DNA of 64,000 nt from UBA4416 sp038327195 (GTDB lineage: Bacteria; Bacteroidota; Bacteroidia; B-17B0; Aurantibacillaceae). A program made the position numbers and the translations under genes. Where the stretch lies: NCBI GenBank assembly GCA_038327195.1, contig JBBQKU010000009.1:1-64000 (forward strand), in the 5' to 3' direction. Shown here piece by piece: positions 9,840 to 17,960 of this stretch (positions are counted from its first letter, which is position 1; every line of letters starts with the position of its first letter). A model generated the notes under the pieces. It ran no database searches, was not told where the DNA came from, and was given only the letters and a program-made list of their open reading frames with translations.

Positions 9840-10430
9840 ATAATGGGTTTTTATTTTTTTTAATTAAGCGTTATTATATTAATAAAGTAAGGGTTATTAA
9901 TTTTCTTATGTTTTAAATATAAGAAAAATTAATACAGTATCACAACTAGGATGTGAAACCTAATTATTGATGCTTAGGAACCACTAAGCCCCCTCCACTG
10001 AATAAAATAGTAAATGCCATTTCGACGTTTATTGTTTTCAATGTGGGATATAATAATTTTGGTGATTTTAAGAATCTCGAATACAAACAAACTATATGTT
10101 TATGTTCAATGTGTAGTTTATGTATATCTGTTTTTTGCTATTAAATTTTAATACAATCAGAGCCGTGTTATTTATTTTTGGCTGTTATAATTGCTTTGTT
10201 AATATTAAGAACTATCTTAAAGTGACTGCTATCAAAGGTTTTATTATTTATTTTTCATTTTATCCAATTAAAAAATATAAATTTTATGAGTTAATTTTGA
10301 ATGTTAAATTCATTGTTTGTACAATAGTAAAGAGTAATTTTGGAAAAAGTAAGCATCAAGCGAAAATCGCTATGTAAACACATAGGTGCTATTATTGGTT
10401 TTCATTGTAACTTAACAGAAATTTATTTGT
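9840..10430. other. Gene-free 591-bp stretch
   Basis: AT-rich spacer upstream of both the leftward T9SS gene and the rightward response regulator. An 85-codon frame at 10120-10377 has the composition of random AT-rich DNA and I do not accept it. A small hairpin (GCTTAG/CTAAGC, 9972-9989) is the only structure I see. It presumably carries the promoters of the two flanking genes. Confidence 0.5.
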
Positions 10431-11087
10431 GTGAAAAATAAGATAAAAATCATGTACGCCGAAGACCATAAAATTCTTCGAGAATGTTTGGTTGAGATGT
10501 TGAATGACAATGAAAAATTTAAAGTTATTGGCGATGCTGAAAATGGTTTGGAAATGCTTAAATTATTACGTAAACAACCGCCAGACATTATTATAACAGA
10601 TATTGAGATGCCTGAAATGAATGGTGTTGAAATGTTTAAAATTGTTAGAAGAGAACTCCCAGATATAAAATTTATTTTTTTATCGTCGCACTATTCATCT
10701 TTTCTTGCTTTAGAAATGGCTAATCTTGGTGTTAATGCTTACCTTCCAAAAGAATGCGACATAGAAATATTAGAAAAAGCAATTTGTGAAGTTCATACAA
10801 ACGGTAATTATTTTAATCCAATAGTAACCAACTTAATCATTACTGATTATATGAAGAAGCTTGGTTATCCAAGTATGATAAATCAATTATCTTTATCTGC
10901 ACGTGAAACGGAAATTTTAATGTTAATTTGTAATGGAAAAACGAACAAAGAAGCTGCGGAAATACTCGAAATTAGTCCTGCTACAATTGATTTTCATAGG
11001 CAAAATATTTATAAAAAAACATGCAGTAGTAATTTAGCACAACTCATGAAGTATGCCATTAAAAATAAACTAATATCATTAAGTTGA
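10431..11087 (+). CDS. NarL/FixJ-type response regulator (REC plus LuxR HTH)
   Basis: 218 aa starting at GTG. The next in-frame ATG, seven codons in, would delete the first beta strand (KIKIMYAEDH) and so is less likely. REC domain: acidic pair ED at the first strand end, phospho-acceptor in IIITDIEMPEMNG, conserved Ser/Thr in FIFLSSHYS and Lys in LPKE. The C-terminal LuxR-type HTH runs LSARETEILMLICNGKTNKEAAEILEISPATIDFHRQNIYKK. No histidine kinase is adjacent, so it is an orphan here. It probably activates or represses transcription as a phosphorylated dimer. Confidence 0.92.
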   Translation: MKNKIKIMYAEDHKILRECLVEMLNDNEKFKVIGDAENGLEMLKLLRKQPPDIIITDIEMPEMNGVEMFKIVRRELPDIKFIFLSSHYSSFLALEMANLGVNAYLPKECDIEILEKAICEVHTNGNYFNPIVTNLIITDYMKKLGYPSMINQLSLSARETEILMLICNGKTNKEAAEILEISPATIDFHRQNIYKKTCSSNLAQLMKYAIKNKLISLS

Positions 11088-11098
11088 AAATTGCAAAG

Positions 11099-11515
11099 TC
11101 AGTAGGTATTTATACTTAGTACTTCTGTTGTAAATAGTTTATCCATGGTTAAAGGTTTTTCAATAAATTTGAGATGTCGGTCTGCGGTTTGTTCTTTGTC
11201 CGACGGATTAATAGAAGCCGATAACAAACAAACTTCTCCGTGCTTTTTATGTAAACCTAATTCGATAAATTCATCTACAAATTCAAAACCAGTTGTTAGA
11301 GGTAAATAAATATCTAATAAAATGAATTGATAGTAGATGTCTGTTTCTGAGAGATAACATAACGCATCGGTTGCATTTTTAAAACTCTGAATATGTTTTA
11401 CTCCAAAGTTTTCTAATATTTTTTGATTAATAAAAAGGTCTACGTCATTATTATCAATGAGTAAAACTGATGTTATGACATCAGTCTGATTAAGGGGTTC
11501 GTGTTTTGTTTTCAT
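11099..11515 (-). CDS. Single-domain response regulator (REC only)
   Basis: 138 aa: a receiver domain with LLIDNNDVDLFINQKIL (acidic site DN), phospho-acceptor Asp in FILLDIYLPLTTGFEF, the Ser position in VCLLSAS and Lys in FIEKPLT. No output domain, so it acts through protein contact, as in CheY- or Spo0F-type relays; Bacteroidota carry many. Convergent with the LuxR-type regulator (12-bp gap), which suggests they could share a phosphorelay. A short hairpin (CTCCC/GGGAG, 11531-11548) sits just upstream of its start. Confidence 0.88.
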   Translation of the reverse strand: MKTKHEPLNQTDVITSVLLIDNNDVDLFINQKILENFGVKHIQSFKNATDALCYLSETDIYYQFILLDIYLPLTTGFEFVDEFIELGLHKKHGEVCLLSASINPSDKEQTADRHLKFIEKPLTMDKLFTTEVLSINTY

Positions 11516-11570
11516 GTTTTACCATTTAAACTCCCCTTAAATAGGGAGCGTGTTAACTTCTGTATCTATT

Positions 11571-11681
11571 CGGAGGGGCTCTGGTAAGCCTTGTAGAATA
11601 GAAAAACAGAAAGAATAACACGCCCTTGACGTGTTGCCCCAACTATTTTTCTGTCTACTTAAAATTTACCAGATTTCTCCG
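11571..11681. other. Nested inverted repeat, candidate structured RNA or recombination site
   Basis: Four pairs of complementary segments are nested around one centre: CGGAG/CTCCG (11571-11575 with 11677-11681), CTGGTAA/TTACCAG (11581-11587 with 11666-11672), AGAAAAA/TTTTTCT (11600-11606 with 11646-11652) and AACACG/CGTGTT (11617-11622 with 11630-11635). The order allows a single long interrupted hairpin. No gene covers it. It could be a non-coding RNA, a protein-binding folded DNA, or a REP-like element. Confidence 0.5.
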
Positions 11682-12038
11682 ACAGAAAAACGTTTTGCAA
11701 CGCATTATATTTAATATCGTTACAAATGTATAACAAAAACAGATAAGTTTAACATCCTAAAAATTGATTTACCGAATTTATAGTCTATTTAAAACTATAA
11801 AAATTTGTCAAAATTCGTTTAAAACTTCACGGATTTGTTTAAAGTTTAGAAGCTACCGTAACTTTATTAAAAGAACAACGTTACAGGATATATAAAAAGA
11901 AAACAAAATAAAAAAAACAATTGTCATTTAAAAATCATAGAAATAAAAAAAAACAAACCTTGCTATATACTAAAAAAATAAAATAGGCGTTAACAGAAAA
12001 AACACGTATGACACCTCCGCTACTAAAAACTAAATTTT
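11682..12038. other. Gene-free A-rich stretch
   Basis: Very A-rich DNA between the structured element and the small HTH gene. Long A runs are present on this strand. I see no gene, tRNA or repeat array. It probably contains the promoter of the accessory operon that follows. Confidence 0.4.
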
Positions 12039-12248
12039 ATGGAAACCCAAAGGAGAAGAGTCATCGTAAAATCTTACAAGTTAAAAGAGTTAGCATTAAT
12101 ATATCGGGTTTCCTGCTACCTGATGCGGTTAATGATAAGCAAGCATAAAAAGAGCATTGGAAAAAGAGAGGGATATTATTACCAAACAGAACAAGTAATA
12201 AAAATATTTAGTCTGTTAAAACCACCCTCTGATATAGACATCGTATAG
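12039..12248 (+). CDS. Small helix-turn-helix protein
   Basis: 69 aa. SYKLKELALIYRVSCYLMRLMI is a predicted HTH, followed by IGKREGYYYQTEQVIKIFSLL, which matches the helix and wing seen in small Bacteroidota MerR/excisionase-like HTH proteins that accompany mobile elements (pattern KELA-Y-VS ... IG--G-YYT--QV--IF). Probably a DNA-binding regulator of the accessory block that begins just downstream. The family is recalled, not searched. Confidence 0.6.
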   Translation: METQRRRVIVKSYKLKELALIYRVSCYLMRLMISKHKKSIGKREGYYYQTEQVIKIFSLLKPPSDIDIV

Positions 12249-12260
12249 TACCTCATATTA

Positions 12261-12270
12261 TACACACGAA
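12261..12270 (+). other. Candidate left attachment-site copy TACACACGAA
   Basis: The ten bases equal those at 30011-30020, the 3' end of tRNA-Leu in the same orientation. They lie between the small HTH gene and the holin-like gene. If real, the pair delimits a 17.75-kb element; a ten-base match in a window this size has a few percent chance of being random. Confidence 0.25.
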
Positions 12271-12443
12271 AAAAAATGACACCCTTAAGCGTTCCCTCAA
12301 ACGCAGTGATTTTTTTAAAGCATAAAAAACAAAAGTAGTTTGCAACCTCATACAAACTATAAAATTCAAAAAAGGATTACTGATTGGCAATAATTTATAA
12401 CAGTTTGCATACCTATTTATGCTAACCAAAAAAATTATTGTAA

Positions 12444-12665
12444 ATGAAAATTGTTCAATTAATGGTATCGCAACACATCAGCGGTGTGATTCTGTACTTC
12501 ATAGTTCTATTTGCTAATATAGATTATTCAGGCGTTGTAGACTATGCGTTAAAAGCATTTATCGGAGGAGCAATATGGTTTGCATTCAAACTATTGGGTG
12601 AACACCTATTGATTAAACTCAAAGAAGAACATAAAAACAAACAAGACAAAAACGAGGAATCATGA
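12444..12665 (+). CDS. Holin-like two-helix membrane protein (73 aa)
   Basis: Two hydrophobic segments (about residues 10-30 and 33-52) separated by a short turn and followed by a strongly charged Lys/Glu tail. This is the shape of small phage holins, though many unrelated membrane proteins share it. The stop overlaps the next start (ATGA), so it is coupled to the LEA-like gene. First gene of a long rightward block. Confidence 0.5.
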   Translation: MKIVQLMVSQHISGVILYFIVLFANIDYSGVVDYALKAFIGGAIWFAFKLLGEHLLIKLKEEHKNKQDKNEES

Positions 12666-13108
12666 ATCCACTTTGGTTGATACTATTAGTAGGCGGAGGA
12701 GCATTGTATTTTTCAAAACTCAGTGATGCAGGAAAACGCATATCCATTACCATTTTAAATATTGACACTTTTAAAATTGTTGGAGGCGCTTTACAACTCT
12801 CTGTAAATATAGCTTTAGATAATCCGAGTGATACAAGCATCACACTAAAAAAACCAAACGTAAAAGCATTTTATAAAGATAACGAAGTTGGTAATAGCAT
12901 TCCGAGTGAAGAAAAAATAACGGTTAAAGCAAACGCTCGAACCGTTATGAAACAAATCAATATTCAAATACCATTTAGTAATATGCCAAATGTAGTGATG
13001 AGTTTATTTCAGGTAACAACAGGCAAAAAGAATTTAGCTTTTGATATTGAAGTGAGCACTGAAGTTAATGGCATTGCAATTACAGAGAAAAAAACGCTTT
13101 CCATTTAG
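12662..13108 (+). CDS. LEA/WHy-like beta-sandwich protein with N-terminal membrane anchor
   Basis: 148 aa. Residues 1-20 (MNPLWLILLVGGGALYFSKL) form a membrane anchor. The rest matches the LEA14/WHy pattern: IDTFKIVGGALQLSVNIALDNPSDTSITLKKP, a middle KITVKANARTVMKQINIQIPF, and a final strand pair EVNGIAITEKKTLSI. Such domains occur in stress proteins and in membrane-associated structural proteins. It sits between the holin-like and transglutaminase-like genes, with a four-base overlap to the former. The role as a membrane-associated component of the block is inferred. Confidence 0.6.
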   Translation: MNPLWLILLVGGGALYFSKLSDAGKRISITILNIDTFKIVGGALQLSVNIALDNPSDTSITLKKPNVKAFYKDNEVGNSIPSEEKITVKANARTVMKQINIQIPFSNMPNVVMSLFQVTTGKKNLAFDIEVSTEVNGIAITEKKTLSI

Positions 13109-13187
13109 ATTACAACTTTCAGATTAGGATACAAAAAAAATAAAAATCTGCAATCCTTGAATTTGCGAATCATCAATAAAAAATAAA

Positions 13188-15263
13188 ATGAGTGATTTAA
13201 TTAAAATAGAAAACATAGGTTATACTGCCAATAACAATCCTTCAAGAGCCATAAGGAGCGGGGCGGAGTATGAGGAACTACTCCCTGCTCCCGATTGGCG
13301 AGAAGAAATTGTAAAGCGAAATGCAGATGTGAGCCAAACCGTACACGAGATGCAACGATTAATTAAATCGAGTGCATGGCAAACAAAAGCATTAAGCAAA
13401 CGCTTAGAGGCAAAAAATATATACAGTACATGCAATAACATTTGGACTTTTTTATATAGCCATTGCAAGTACAAAGAAGACGACGAAGGACAAGAACAAT
13501 TACGCACGCCAGCATTGAGTTGGAATTTAAGAACAAGCAGAGGCATTGACTGTGATGACTTTTCGATATTTGCCTCTTCGCTATTATACAATTTAGGCAT
13601 ACCCCATTATTTAAGAATAGCAAGGTATAGCGGTAAAAATTATTTCCAACACGTTTATGTTGTTGTTCCTCAAACGACAAAAAAATACATAACAGTAGAT
13701 GCCGTATTAGATGAATACGATAGCGAAAAAGAAACCGAAGAAACTAAAGACTTTATTATTATGAACACAACGAATTTAAACGGAATAGATGTAACCGTGT
13801 TAAGTGGAATCGAAGACGATGCGTTTAACGAACTATCAGGCATATTATCGGGAGTAGATTTTGAGCGTACTAATGAATTAGAAGGCTTAGGACAAGTCCC
13901 CTCGCAAGAAGACGAGTTAGGAGCAATTTACAAACACTTAGTTCGTACCCGAGATGTGATAAGAAGAAATCCTCAGTATATCAAACACGTGGAAGATCCC
14001 GAAACATTTTTAGGAATGTTAGATTATGCCATTGGATATTGGGATACTGATAAACGAGAAGAAGCCTTAGGTATTTTAGAAGACCGAGAAAGTGAACTCA
14101 ATTATTTGCATGGATTACAAGGAATGCCAGACGGCTATGAATCAGCAAATGTATTTTATGGGATTGATGGCATTAGTGGAGTAGTTGCCTTAGGAAAAGT
14201 AAAAGCAAAAAGAGCCTTCTTTAAAAAAGTAAAAGAAGCCGCAAAAAAAGCAGGGCAGGGCATTAAAAAAATAGCGAAAGTATTAGTTCGTTTTAACCCA
14301 GCAACGATAGCGGTAAGAGGCGGTGTTTTATTAGCAATGAAAACCAACTTTTTAAAAATAGCTGAAAAAATTAAATGGGGTTATTTAACCGAAGACGAAG
14401 CACGAACCAATGGATTTGATGTCAGTGAATGGCAAAATGCTAAAGAGCAATTACAAAAAATTGAAAATATGTTTGTAAAAGTGTTGCAAGGAAAACCAGA
14501 AGCCTTAAAGAAATCAATTATCTCAGGACGAGCAGGAGGCTTAAATGGCATCACGGAATTTGATGGAGACTTGGGAGTAGTAGTTGCCACAGCAACAGGA
14601 GCAAGTGTTGCCACAGCAATGCCATTTATTAAAAAGATTTTAATGTTGGTTAAAAAAATAAATTTCAAAAAACTGATTGCCAAAGTAAATCCTGCCAAAT
14701 TAATGAAAGGAAGAAAAAAAGCAGAAACAGGAAATTCAGATTCAGAAACCAATTCAAGCGACCCAGAAACAGAGAACGCAACGGCATTACCTGAAAGCAC
14801 ATCACAAAATGATACAGGAACAAATGAAGAACAAAACTCAAGCCCTAATAGCACGAATGATGGAAGTCCGTCAAATTCAAAAACGACGAGTGAAGAAAAA
14901 AATGCTGATGAAAATGGAGCTGATGAAACTAAAAATTTACCCTCATCACAAAGAGATTCAGCACCAAGCACTACTGATAAAAGCACAGATGAAAACATCT
15001 TAACCAAAACAATGAATTGGGTTAAAGACAATAAAGGTATGACGGCATTAATTGCAGGAGGTTTAATTTTTGCCTTATCATCTACTGCCCGAAAAGCAAT
15101 TGGATTAGGAGGCACAGTAAGACGAGGAAAAAAACGCAAAGGTCAAGCGAAAAAAAACGCACCAAAAACAATAAGTGGTTTAAAGAAAAATGCGAAGCAC
15201 AAACAGAAACCAAAAACGCCGCGTAAACCAAGAGGTGGAAGTACACCAACCGTTACACTTTAG
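13188..15263 (+). CDS. Transglutaminase-like protein with membrane segment and basic tail
   Basis: 691 aa. Residues 78-182 form a transglutaminase/protease-like fold with the full triad: Cys122 in GIDCDDFS, His155 in FQHVYVVV and Asp171 in ITVDAVLDEYD. A hydrophobic patch follows near 328-345, then a Lys-rich stretch, a helical region, and a hydrophobic segment near 460-480. Residues about 510-600 are a low-complexity Ser/Glu/Thr/Asn linker, followed by a membrane span (MTALIAGGLIFALSS) and a very basic C-terminus (GKKRKGQAKK...). It could crosslink, hydrolyse amides or act on peptidoglycan peptides. It is the largest protein of the accessory block. No exact family recognised. Confidence 0.6.
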   Translation: MSDLIKIENIGYTANNNPSRAIRSGAEYEELLPAPDWREEIVKRNADVSQTVHEMQRLIKSSAWQTKALSKRLEAKNIYSTCNNIWTFLYSHCKYKEDDEGQEQLRTPALSWNLRTSRGIDCDDFSIFASSLLYNLGIPHYLRIARYSGKNYFQHVYVVVPQTTKKYITVDAVLDEYDSEKETEETKDFIIMNTTNLNGIDVTVLSGIEDDAFNELSGILSGVDFERTNELEGLGQVPSQEDELGAIYKHLVRTRDVIRRNPQYIKHVEDPETFLGMLDYAIGYWDTDKREEALGILEDRESELNYLHGLQGMPDGYESANVFYGIDGISGVVALGKVKAKRAFFKKVKEAAKKAGQGIKKIAKVLVRFNPATIAVRGGVLLAMKTNFLKIAEKIKWGYLTEDEARTNGFDVSEWQNAKEQLQKIENMFVKVLQGKPEALKKSIISGRAGGLNGITEFDGDLGVVVATATGASVATAMPFIKKILMLVKKINFKKLIAKVNPAKLMKGRKKAETGNSDSETNSSDPETENATALPESTSQNDTGTNEEQNSSPNSTNDGSPSNSKTTSEEKNADENGADETKNLPSSQRDSAPSTTDKSTDENILTKTMNWVKDNKGMTALIAGGLIFALSSTARKAIGLGGTVRRGKKRKGQAKKNAPKTISGLKKNAKHKQKPKTPRKPRGGSTPTVTL

Positions 15264-15308
15264 CGACTCAAGGGACAAAAAGATTTAAAAAATAAAATAT
15301 ATAAGGTC

Positions 15309-15857
15309 ATGAAAAATAGAATAGCAATAATCAAACAACAAATAGGGAGCGAGAGCAAAAAATCGGTCATGGTGGTGTTGGGATTTATGAGTGGTACAGC
15401 CATAGCGAAAGGCATGGATATGCTCACAGAAAAATTTCCTGAAGCAGAACCATTTGTAAAATATGCTCGACCTATTTTGTTGGCAGGAGGTGGACTTTTA
15501 ATAAGTTCAGCAACTACCAAAGAAGAAAGTTTAAAATATTTTGGGTATGGCGTAACCACCGCAGGAGCATTCGACGGCATAAAATTAGTTCCTTTTGTAA
15601 AAGACTATTTAGGATTAAGCGGATTAGAAAGCGGAATGCCAACCACGTATTACACCGAAAACAATTCCTCCAATTTAGAATTAGGAAATTTTGGAATCAA
15701 TGCTTTACCAGTCAAATCATTTACAATGGAAGATGCACCCAGTTTTAAAATTCACTTACCAGATTTAGAAGGAACACAAAGCAGTTTTTCGGGCAACACG
15801 TTTGGGTATAATGGAGACGCTACTGATGAAACGGATAAGTTCAAAGGAATTTTATAA
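15309..15857 (+). CDS. Hypothetical membrane-associated protein (182 aa)
   Basis: Two hydrophobic stretches, MVVLGFMSGTAIAKGMDML (about 19-37) and YARPILLAGGGLLISSA (about 55-72), then a Gly-rich region, followed by an acidic soluble tail containing EDAPSFKIHLPDLEG. A basic N-terminus precedes the first span. No family recognised. It lies 45 bp downstream of the transglutaminase-like gene and just before the candidate capsid-like gene. Compatible with a small membrane protein of a membrane-containing particle, but equally with a cell-membrane protein. Confidence 0.45.
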   Translation: MKNRIAIIKQQIGSESKKSVMVVLGFMSGTAIAKGMDMLTEKFPEAEPFVKYARPILLAGGGLLISSATTKEESLKYFGYGVTTAGAFDGIKLVPFVKDYLGLSGLESGMPTTYYTENNSSNLELGNFGINALPVKSFTMEDAPSFKIHLPDLEGTQSSFSGNTFGYNGDATDETDKFKGIL

Positions 15858-15900
15858 AATAGAAATTAAAAAAAATACGAATCAATAAAAAATTAAAGTT

Positions 15901-16611
15901 ATGGAACAAGAAGAAATTTTAGGGAGCGAATATAACAATGTCGCAGACCTAATGGGCATAGACACCAATGGTGCACAAGAATTGTTAGGACGCATTTCTC
16001 GTTTGCCTAAAGAGAAACAAGCAGGAGCATTACGCCGTATGCTAAATCGTCCACCAGTATCAATCAGTGAAAATAATTCTCGCCAAGAATTAGAGCAAAA
16101 GTTTTCGCAACTCCCAAAAGACATTAAGGACGGTTTATTGAACAAGCGTTTGCAATTGGTTGATACACGTTTTTATATCGTGAAAGAAATAGGAGGCAAA
16201 CAAAGTGTGGATGTATTTCAGGGAACGGATAATAAAAACGTAGGCTTAGGAAATATTGCGAACCAAAAACTAGAAAAGGACAATTGGTTTATTGTATCGG
16301 GGGTGCGTATGTTATATGGAGAAACAGCCGATGGAAAAGAGAGAGCCGATTTTGTGGTATTACCACCAGTAATTTTAAATGGAGAATTTGAATTTGAAGC
16401 AGGGCAGAAAAAAATTGTAGGTTTAATTACCAATGAAGTTTTTGATACCCGAAACCGAACAGATATTCCAATTGGTTATTATAAGTTTCACTCCACAAAA
16501 ATTATTGAACCACAAGTAGAAATTAAAATGCCTGTAAAGTTTGCATCCGTTGCAAACCAAAACAGTTATTTAAAAGTGGTATTTGTTGGAACAAGTGTTG
16601 TACCATTTTAA
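15901..16611 (+). CDS. All-beta protein, candidate jelly-roll structural protein (236 aa)
   Basis: About 80 N-terminal residues are helical (ISRLPKEKQAGALRRML, PKDIKDGLLNKRL). From residue 80 the protein is a string of beta strands: DTRFYIVKEIGG, SVDVFQGT, DNWFIVSGVRMLYGE, ADFVVLPPVIL, EFEFEAGQKKIVGLI, DIPIGYYKFHSTKII and SYLKVVFVGTSVV. No signal peptide, membrane span or catalytic motif is visible. The alternation and length fit a viral-type jelly roll or another beta sandwich. It is followed at once by a strong hairpin that could affect its mRNA. Capsid-like role is my inference; structure prediction would settle it. Confidence 0.4.
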   Translation: MEQEEILGSEYNNVADLMGIDTNGAQELLGRISRLPKEKQAGALRRMLNRPPVSISENNSRQELEQKFSQLPKDIKDGLLNKRLQLVDTRFYIVKEIGGKQSVDVFQGTDNKNVGLGNIANQKLEKDNWFIVSGVRMLYGETADGKERADFVVLPPVILNGEFEFEAGQKKIVGLITNEVFDTRNRTDIPIGYYKFHSTKIIEPQVEIKMPVKFASVANQNSYLKVVFVGTSVVPF

Positions 16612-16620
16612 CGAAACAAA

Positions 16621-16690
16621 CCAGTCAAAAAAAACGGCAGAGCTTTTCAAAAGCATTGAGTGTGTAATACACAAAAGCTCTGCCTACTGG
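16621..16690. other. Strong hairpin after the 236-aa gene
   Basis: A perfect 12-bp stem GGCAGAGCTTTT/AAAAGCTCTGCC (16636-16647 with 16673-16684) is flanked by CCAGT/ACTGG (16621-16625 with 16686-16690) and has an inner TGTGT/ACACA hairpin. No T run follows on the + strand; an A run precedes it, so only the - strand reads as a classical terminator. It could stabilise the upstream mRNA, attenuate, or be a DNA signal. Confidence 0.6.
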
Positions 16691-16768
16691 CTATATGCCA
16701 ATTGCCAATTTCAGATTAAAGACTGACCAATAACATCAGCAAAAAACAAGCTTTAAAAATTAGAAAAA

Positions 16769-17137
16769 ATGAGCCAGCCAAAAATAAAATATCAGCAGAT
16801 CACTTATACAGTCACACTGGCAGGGCAAGAAATTACGATTGATGCCGAAACCGATAAACTGTATAAAAAAGTAACAGGCATTAATATTGTTTTGACCGAT
16901 GATAATAATAAGTTTAGCACCATTGTATTAGATATAAATACAGTAGAGTTGTTTCCTGAAAATTTTGAAATTTTACGCTTATTATTTAGAAACCAAGTGC
17001 CATTCGGTTATGAATATCACACACTTTCTGAAAGCGCTGAGGGAAGCAAAGTAAAAGGAAAATATAAAGATGTACCTAATGGAGCAACGTATCCATATTC
17101 CATCACGATTTCATTACGATTAGAAAACGAAAATTAA
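16769..17137 (+). CDS. Small all-beta protein (122 aa)
   Basis: Strand-rich throughout: ITYTVTLAGQEITID, VTGINIVLTDDN, FSTIVLDINTVEL, then a short helix and QVPFGYEYHTLSE, and a last strand pair SITISLRLENEN. It shares the general plan of the C-terminal domain of the 236-aa protein, including a P-x-GY-Y step before the last strands, but I cannot show homology by eye. No enzyme motif. First gene after the hairpin; 9 bp separates it from the next. Confidence 0.45.
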   Translation: MSQPKIKYQQITYTVTLAGQEITIDAETDKLYKKVTGINIVLTDDNNKFSTIVLDINTVELFPENFEILRLLFRNQVPFGYEYHTLSESAEGSKVKGKYKDVPNGATYPYSITISLRLENEN

Positions 17138-17146
17138 AATAACACC

Positions 17147-17530
17147 ATGTCCATTGAAAACATATATAAACCCTTTAACTATTCCGAATATGGGATATAC
17201 GTTATAAAAGTAACGATACCTAAGAAAGGCGTATTTAAAATTGAAGACACCTTGCCTTTGCATATCAAATTACTAAAAGGTATTTATTTTACCTGTAATG
17301 TACAAAGTGCTGAAAAGGTTGTTGGACATATCAGACTTAATTTGAATGAAGGGATTTTAAAAAATGTACAATTACCAATTATGAACACCAGTGTGATTAG
17401 ACATACAGCATATCCAATTCCATTAAATGAAACTTTAAAAAGCAATAGCCTATTACAAGGCTATTTTATAAATCACATTTCAACCAAACAAATTTTTACA
17501 CTTAAAATTTATCTGCATTACGAAAAATAA
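17147..17530 (+). CDS. Small all-beta protein (127 aa)
   Basis: Predicted beta sandwich: YGIYVIKVTIPKKGVFKI, LHIKLLKGIYFTCNVQ, VVGHIRLNLNEGIL, then a loop rich in Pro/Ser, and a final strand IFTLKIYLHYEK. No signal peptide or catalytic motif. It follows the 122-aa all-beta gene by 9 bp and precedes a 139-aa gene by 4 bp, so it is in one transcription unit. Possibly a structural subunit. No family recognised. Confidence 0.45.
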   Translation: MSIENIYKPFNYSEYGIYVIKVTIPKKGVFKIEDTLPLHIKLLKGIYFTCNVQSAEKVVGHIRLNLNEGILKNVQLPIMNTSVIRHTAYPIPLNETLKSNSLLQGYFINHISTKQIFTLKIYLHYEK

Positions 17531-17534
17531 CAAA

Positions 17535-17954
17535 ATGAACTATGAAACAGCCATAGATTTAGCCCATCAACGCATGAGGGAAATTGGTAAATCAAAAGAC
17601 GAATACCATATAGAACCTGTAACGATTATAGGCACAGAGTTGGAGCGAGAAAATGGTGAAATAATTTTAAAGGCCTATAATGAATATTATTATTTAGTGA
17701 ATTATGAAAATTATTTTGGCTTTATTATTTTATCCGATTCAGGTTTTTTTAATGCAGACGATTATTCAGAAAACACAAATCAAGAATTTACAGGCATTAT
17801 CAGAATATTAAAAAAGGGCGATGTTTGGAATATGTCTAATACCATTTTAATGAATACACCCATAGAACCAAACCTGACACTTATTCAAGCATTGCAATTA
17901 TTAAGCATACAAAAATTAAGAGCGATTGACTTTATAAAAGTAACGATACACTAA
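17535..17954 (+). CDS. Hypothetical protein (139 aa)
   Basis: An N-terminal helix (MNYETAIDLAHQRMREIG) is followed by alternating strands rich in aromatic residues (AYNEYYYLVNYENYFGFIILSDSGFF) and a C-terminal helix ending LRAIDFIKVTIH. No membrane segment. Tightly packed between the 127-aa and 339-aa genes (gaps of 4 and 6 bp), so co-translated. No family recognised. Confidence 0.45.
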   Translation: MNYETAIDLAHQRMREIGKSKDEYHIEPVTIIGTELERENGEIILKAYNEYYYLVNYENYFGFIILSDSGFFNADDYSENTNQEFTGIIRILKKGDVWNMSNTILMNTPIEPNLTLIQALQLLSIQKLRAIDFIKVTIH

Positions 17955-17960
17955 TGAACC

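Noticed and set aside
9972..9989. Hairpin GCTTAG/CTAAGC as a terminator
   Set aside because: Only six pairs, no T run on either side, and upstream rather than downstream of the nearest gene end.
10120..10377. 85-codon rightward frame upstream of the LuxR-type regulator
   Set aside because: Composition is Phe/Ile/Asn/Lys-rich as random AT-rich DNA gives; no domain, no ribosome-site support, no operon context.
14381..15139. 252-codon leftward frame inside the transglutaminase-like gene
   Set aside because: Shadow of the coding strand. The + frame has a complete Cys-His-Asp triad and normal composition; the antisense peptide has no domain.
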